Below are positions 61,376-64,000 of a stretch of DNA of 64,000 bases, one piece after another. The notes beneath the pieces were generated by a model that saw nothing but the letters and a program-made list of their open reading frames with translations, did not search any database and was not told where the DNA came from. Positions within the stretch are counted from its first letter, which is position 1. The number at the start of each line of letters is the position of its first letter. A program made the translations under genes and the position numbers. Source of the stretch: Jatrophihabitans sp. GAS493 (GTDB lineage: Bacteria; Actinomycetota; Actinomycetes; Mycobacteriales; Jatrophihabitantaceae); contig NZ_LT907982.1 in NCBI RefSeq assembly GCF_900230215.1, positions 2,480,001 to 2,544,000 of the forward strand. The letters run 5' to 3'.

Positions 61376-62677
61376 CTACCGCGGCGGCTGCAGGGCCGCC
61401 TGCTGCAGCACGATGTCGAGGCCTTCCCGGCGCATCCGCTGGTCTACGTAGAGCAGCGCGTCGATACCGGCCTTGATCGGCGCGGCGAACGTGGTGATGA
61501 GCACCGAACCGATCGAGGTGATCAGGACGTAGACGGCGAAGTTCCCGTCCGAGCCGCCGGTCAGGCTCTGGCCCGAGATGAGGGTCGCCGCGATGGAGAA
61601 CGGTGCCGCGACGATCACCGAGATGATGGAGACGATGATCCAACCGAGCGCGCGGATGCCCCAGACGCGCCAGAACGATCCGTCGACGAGGTGCTTGGAG
61701 CGACTCAGGGCGCCCCCCAGGGACACCTTCTCGACCATGAAGGCTGGGATCGCCAGCGCCCAGATGCCCCATAGCCAGATACCCGGCGCAAGGCAGAAGA
61801 GCAGCCCGATCGTCGGAACGATCCCGACGATCAAGGAGAGGCCGATAAGACCCGGCAGCCTCGGACGCGTGCGAGCCCACACTTCAGCCAGCTCGATCCT
61901 GCGGCCCAGTACGTCGTCGGTGACCACGATGGTGAGCATGCCGGTGAGGACGGCCCCGAAGACGACGGTGACGCCGAGTGACAGTAGTCCGCCTCCGAGT
62001 GCCCCGGCGACCTGTCCACCGCTGAGCCCGACTGTGCCGTCGTCGTTGGTCGAGAAGCTGCCCAGATCGCTCAGGTTGTGATTGAGGATCAGCTCGAAGA
62101 TCGCGACCACCGCGACCTGCAGGACGGCGATGATCGCCGAGAGGCCCAATGTCGCCTTGGGGTTGCGCCGGATCGTGCGGAAACTCCCGTCGAGGATGTC
62201 GCCGACGCCGAGCGGACGCAGCGGGATCGATCCCGGCTTCGGGGCCATCTGCGCGTAGTACTGATTCAGGTGCGGCGCGCCGCCATAGCCGCCACCGGCC
62301 GGGCCGTTGTAGCCGGGCGGCGGCGAGTAGTTCGGCGGTCCGTAGGCGGCGGGCGGGGTATAGCCGGGTGGGGTGTAGCCCGGCGGCTCGTAGCGCGCCG
62401 GCGGATAGTTCGGCGGAATCGGTGGAGGTGGTCCGGTCGGCGGTGCGTAGCTCGGACCGTATCCCGGTGGCTGATAGTTCGGCGGCTGGTCAGCGGGCGG
62501 CTGGTAAGTCGGTGGCTGGTAAGTCGGTGGCTGGTAAGTCGGTGGCTGGTAAGTCGGTGGAACGGACTTCTCCAGCGATACCTGATCGTCTTTGTCGCCG
62601 CGGTCGCCCGCGTCGTCCGCTCCGGCGTCTGCCACGGCGCTCCCGCTTCCCTGCTCGTTCGAGACCTTCGACGGCAC
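61376..62677 (-). CDS. Membrane protein with a Pro/Tyr-repeat N-terminus (glycerophosphodiesterase membrane-domain-like)
   Basis: A 433-aa protein. The first 145 residues are a Pro/Tyr/Gly-rich cytoplasmic tail that includes PPTYQ four times in a row. Six or so membrane helices follow from about residue 175 (LGLSAIIAVLQVAVVAIFELIL) to about 410. IPLRPLGVGDILDGSFRTIRRNP before helix 1 is typical of the actinobacterial family placed at the head of the DUF4129-DUF4350-MoxR-DUF58 operon. Function unknown. GTG 62677 is the start; the gene is divergent from mtrA. Confidence 0.82.
   Translation of the reverse strand: MPSKVSNEQGSGSAVADAGADDAGDRGDKDDQVSLEKSVPPTYQPPTYQPPTYQPPTYQPPADQPPNYQPPGYGPSYAPPTGPPPPIPPNYPPARYEPPGYTPPGYTPPAAYGPPNYSPPPGYNGPAGGGYGGAPHLNQYYAQMAPKPGSIPLRPLGVGDILDGSFRTIRRNPKATLGLSAIIAVLQVAVVAIFELILNHNLSDLGSFSTNDDGTVGLSGGQVAGALGGGLLSLGVTVVFGAVLTGMLTIVVTDDVLGRRIELAEVWARTRPRLPGLIGLSLIVGIVPTIGLLFCLAPGIWLWGIWALAIPAFMVEKVSLGGALSRSKHLVDGSFWRVWGIRALGWIIVSIISVIVAAPFSIAATLISGQSLTGGSDGNFAVYVLITSIGSVLITTFAAPIKAGIDALLYVDQRMRREGLDIVLQQAALQPPR
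62501..62560 (+). repeat. 15-bp x4 perfect tandem repeat (PPTYQ codons)
   Basis: CTGGTAAGTCGGTGG occurs four times without change. On the minus strand each copy encodes PPTYQ in the N-terminal tail of the membrane protein. Decayed copies flank it (PPADQ, PPNYQ). The identity of the copies shows recent expansion. Confidence 0.95.
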
Positions 62678-62785
62678 CCGCCGAGGCGACCCAATCTTGT
62701 CACCGGTCTACGGCTGGCCCAACTCGCAACACACGCGCGGAACCGGTTACACCCTCGTTGGCTCAAAAAGTGCCACGATGTAGAC

Positions 62786-63475
62786 ATGAAACCCCGTGTC
62801 CTCGTCGTGGACGACGACCTTGCGCTATCCGAGATGCTTGGCATCGTGCTGCGTACGGAGGGTTTCGAGCCAGGTTTCGTGGCCGATGGCACCGGCGCGC
62901 TGGCCGCTTTCCGTGAGATGACCCCGGACATCGTGCTCCTCGACCTGATGCTGCCCGGGCTCTCCGGGCTGGACGTCTGCCGTGCGGTGCGGGCCGAGAG
63001 CGGGACGCCGATCATCATGCTGACCGCGAAGAGCGACACCGTGGACGTGGTGCTGGGGCTCGAGTCCGGCGCCGACGACTACGTGGTGAAGCCGTTCAAG
63101 CCCCGCGAGCTGATCGCGCGGATGCGGGCCCGGCTGCGCCACCACGACGAGGTGGTCAGCGAGACCCTGACCATCGGCCCGACCGACTCCCCGGTCACCA
63201 TCGACGTCCCGGCGCATCAGGTGACCCGTGATGGCGAGGTGGTGAGCCTGACGCCGCTGGAGTTCGATCTGCTGGTCGCGCTGGCCCGTAAACCCCGGCA
63301 GGTGCTGACCCGTGAAGGTCTGCTGGAGCGGGTCTGGGGCTACCGGCATGCGGCCGACACCCGCCTGGTGAACGTCCACGTGCAGCGGCTGCGCTCCAAG
63401 ATCGAGCGCGACCCGGAGCGGCCGGAGGTGGTACTCACGATTCGCGGTGTGGGGTACAAGGCCGGCCCGCCGTAG
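62786..63475 (+). CDS. mtrA: Response regulator MtrA (OmpR/PhoB family)
   Basis: A 229-aa regulator. The receiver (1-120) has Asp10/11, phospho-acceptor Asp53 in LLDLMLPG, and Lys in YVVKPFKPRELIAR. The winged-helix domain (about 135-227) ends LTIRGVGYKAG. MtrA controls cell division, cell-wall hydrolases and replication-linked genes in actinobacteria. ATG 62786 is the start of the conserved MKPRVLVVDDD. It is paired with mtrB 130 nt downstream and divergent from the DUF4129 operon. Confidence 0.95.
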   Translation: MKPRVLVVDDDLALSEMLGIVLRTEGFEPGFVADGTGALAAFREMTPDIVLLDLMLPGLSGLDVCRAVRAESGTPIIMLTAKSDTVDVVLGLESGADDYVVKPFKPRELIARMRARLRHHDEVVSETLTIGPTDSPVTIDVPAHQVTRDGEVVSLTPLEFDLLVALARKPRQVLTREGLLERVWGYRHAADTRLVNVHVQRLRSKIERDPERPEVVLTIRGVGYKAGPP

Positions 63476-63576
63476 ACCCCATCCGTGGAGACCGTCCGTT
63501 GTCGCCGAGCTCCTCGAAGCGTCTGGGAAAACCGAGCCCCAGCTGAGTGCGGAGAGCCGCCGGCAACAAACCCTGG

Positions 63577-63618
63577 TATGAACGTTCTGCTATGAGAGCT
63601 CTGGAATGAACGCGTTCG
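63577..63618 (+). repeat. Three 14-bp imperfect repeats at the mtrB start
   Basis: TATGAACGTTCTGC, TATGAGAGCTCTGG and AATGAACGCGTTCG are consecutive; each contains an ATG at its second base and the third ATG (63606) is the mtrB start. The first ATG is followed by a stop after five codons. Confidence 0.6.
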
Positions 63619-64000
63619 CCGAGAAAATCGCCGCGCTGCGTTCAGCCGACCATCCGAGGTTGCGCGCGATCGGGTCGAGGGTCTCCCAGTTCGCGAACCG
63701 GCTCCGGCAGACATGGAGTCGCTCACTGCAACTGAGGGTCGGGGTGACCACCGCGACGGTCACGTCAGTTGTCGTCATCCTGGTCGGCGTCTTCCTGGTC
63801 AACCAGATCAGCGCCGGAATTCTGCGGGCCAAACGCGACGCCGCGATCGCTCAGGCCAACACCGGCCTGCAGACTGCGCAGCGGGTGCTCTCCGGAGTCG
63901 GCGTCGGGGACGTCGCCGGGGTCAGTGCGGCCGTAGACCAGATCCAGGCCAACCTCACCGCCACCGGCCCCTCGGCGGGCCTGTTCACCATCGAGATCGA
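63606..64000 (+). CDS. mtrB: Sensor histidine kinase MtrB, N-terminal part (runs off the window)
   Basis: The first 131 residues of a membrane sensor kinase. A basic cytoplasmic N-terminus (1-43) leads to a membrane helix (about 45-68, VGVTTATVTSVVVILVGVFLV) and the start of the extracellular sensor domain (ISAGILRAKRDAAIAQANTGL). The position directly after mtrA identifies it. HAMP, kinase and ATPase domains lie beyond the window. Confidence 0.9.
   Translation, partial: MNAFAEKIAALRSADHPRLRAIGSRVSQFANRLRQTWSRSLQLRVGVTTATVTSVVVILVGVFLVNQISAGILRAKRDAAIAQANTGLQTAQRVLSGVGVGDVAGVSAAVDQIQANLTATGPSAGLFTIEI

Noticed and set aside
62501-62560. Four direct repeats that could suggest a small CRISPR
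   Set aside because: The units are contiguous with no spacers and encode PPTYQ in a protein; no cas genes are present.
62078-62785. Upstream extension of the mtrA frame (open for 236 further codons)
   Set aside because: It is antisense to the conserved membrane protein gene and is a long run of Arg/Val/Ser/Trp. The receiver domain begins at ATG 62786.

Overview
The window is one contiguous piece of a high-GC actinobacterial chromosome. Markers for this are a WhiB Fe-S regulator, a fused CofG/CofH (FbiC) for coenzyme F420, the MtrA/MtrB two-component pair, SigE with a zinc-type anti-sigma factor, FtsEX next to smpB and tmRNA, and frequent GTG starts. The sigE-rseA-htrA-tatB-mrp order and the whiB / DUF3499 / manB / manA / ahcY / mtrAB order match mycobacterial and streptomycete arrangements. 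There are no mycolate-specific genes, and the non-core content suggests a Frankia- or Jatrophihabitans-like relative; that placement is a guess.

Layout. 1-4.5 kb: a partial PLP decarboxylase, then the envelope-stress block sigE-rseA-htrA-tatB facing mrp. 5.7-15.1 kb: MarR with AzlCD, an MgtE-N/CBS protein with a DUF1003 protein, an EamA exporter, a CoA-ester lyase, a lipoprotein, an acyl-CoA dehydrogenase, prmC and an isochorismatase-like hydrolase. 15.2-18.3 kb: a large parallel beta-helix surface protein with a LAxTG sorting tail. 18.4-24 kb: a RelA/SpoT-domain protein with a small partner, DUF1801, an ECF41 sigma factor with its AhpD-like partner, an EVE protein and a flavin disulfide reductase. 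24-27.5 kb: an amide-use operon (NCS1 permease, FmdB, formamidase). 27.5-34 kb: YccF, a type VII secretion-type toxin/immunity cassette, and a small Tad/Flp locus closed by a 41-nt palindrome. 35-40.5 kb: prfB, ftsEX, smpB, a CYTH-CHAD protein and ssrA. 40.7-44.2 kb: small membrane and DinB proteins, DoxX, and a paired anti-sigma-type ATPase and pseudo-ATPase. 44.2-55.3 kb: fbiC, whiB, the mannose-phosphate operon (manB, Trm112, SIS, CDF, manA) and a MerR-AhcY reading frame. 55.3-64 kb: RDD/SpoIIM and the DUF58-MoxR-DUF4350-DUF4129 block, then mtrA and the start of mtrB.

How it works together. SigE, RseA, HtrA and MtrAB are envelope-stress and cell-wall circuits. FtsEX and the MoxR/DUF58 block belong to the cell envelope or division. 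SmpB and tmRNA rescue stalled ribosomes, with PrfB and PrmC in termination. ManB and ManA supply mannose phosphates for glycans. AhcY recycles S-adenosylhomocysteine.

The most unusual items are: (1) a MerR DNA-binding domain whose frame runs without a stop into full-length AhcY; (2) a T7SS-type cassette with an unassigned toxin domain and an overlapping immunity candidate, where one in-frame TGA inside an 11-bp tandem repeat separates carrier from toxin; (3) a RelA/SpoT-fold protein lacking the usual catalytic Glu, followed by an orphan gene; (4) many promoters whose -10 box lies 6-8 nt before the start codon (leaderless mRNAs); and (5) repeated 9-15 bp tandem duplications at gene junctions. 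No tRNA, rRNA, IS element, prophage or CRISPR array was seen.
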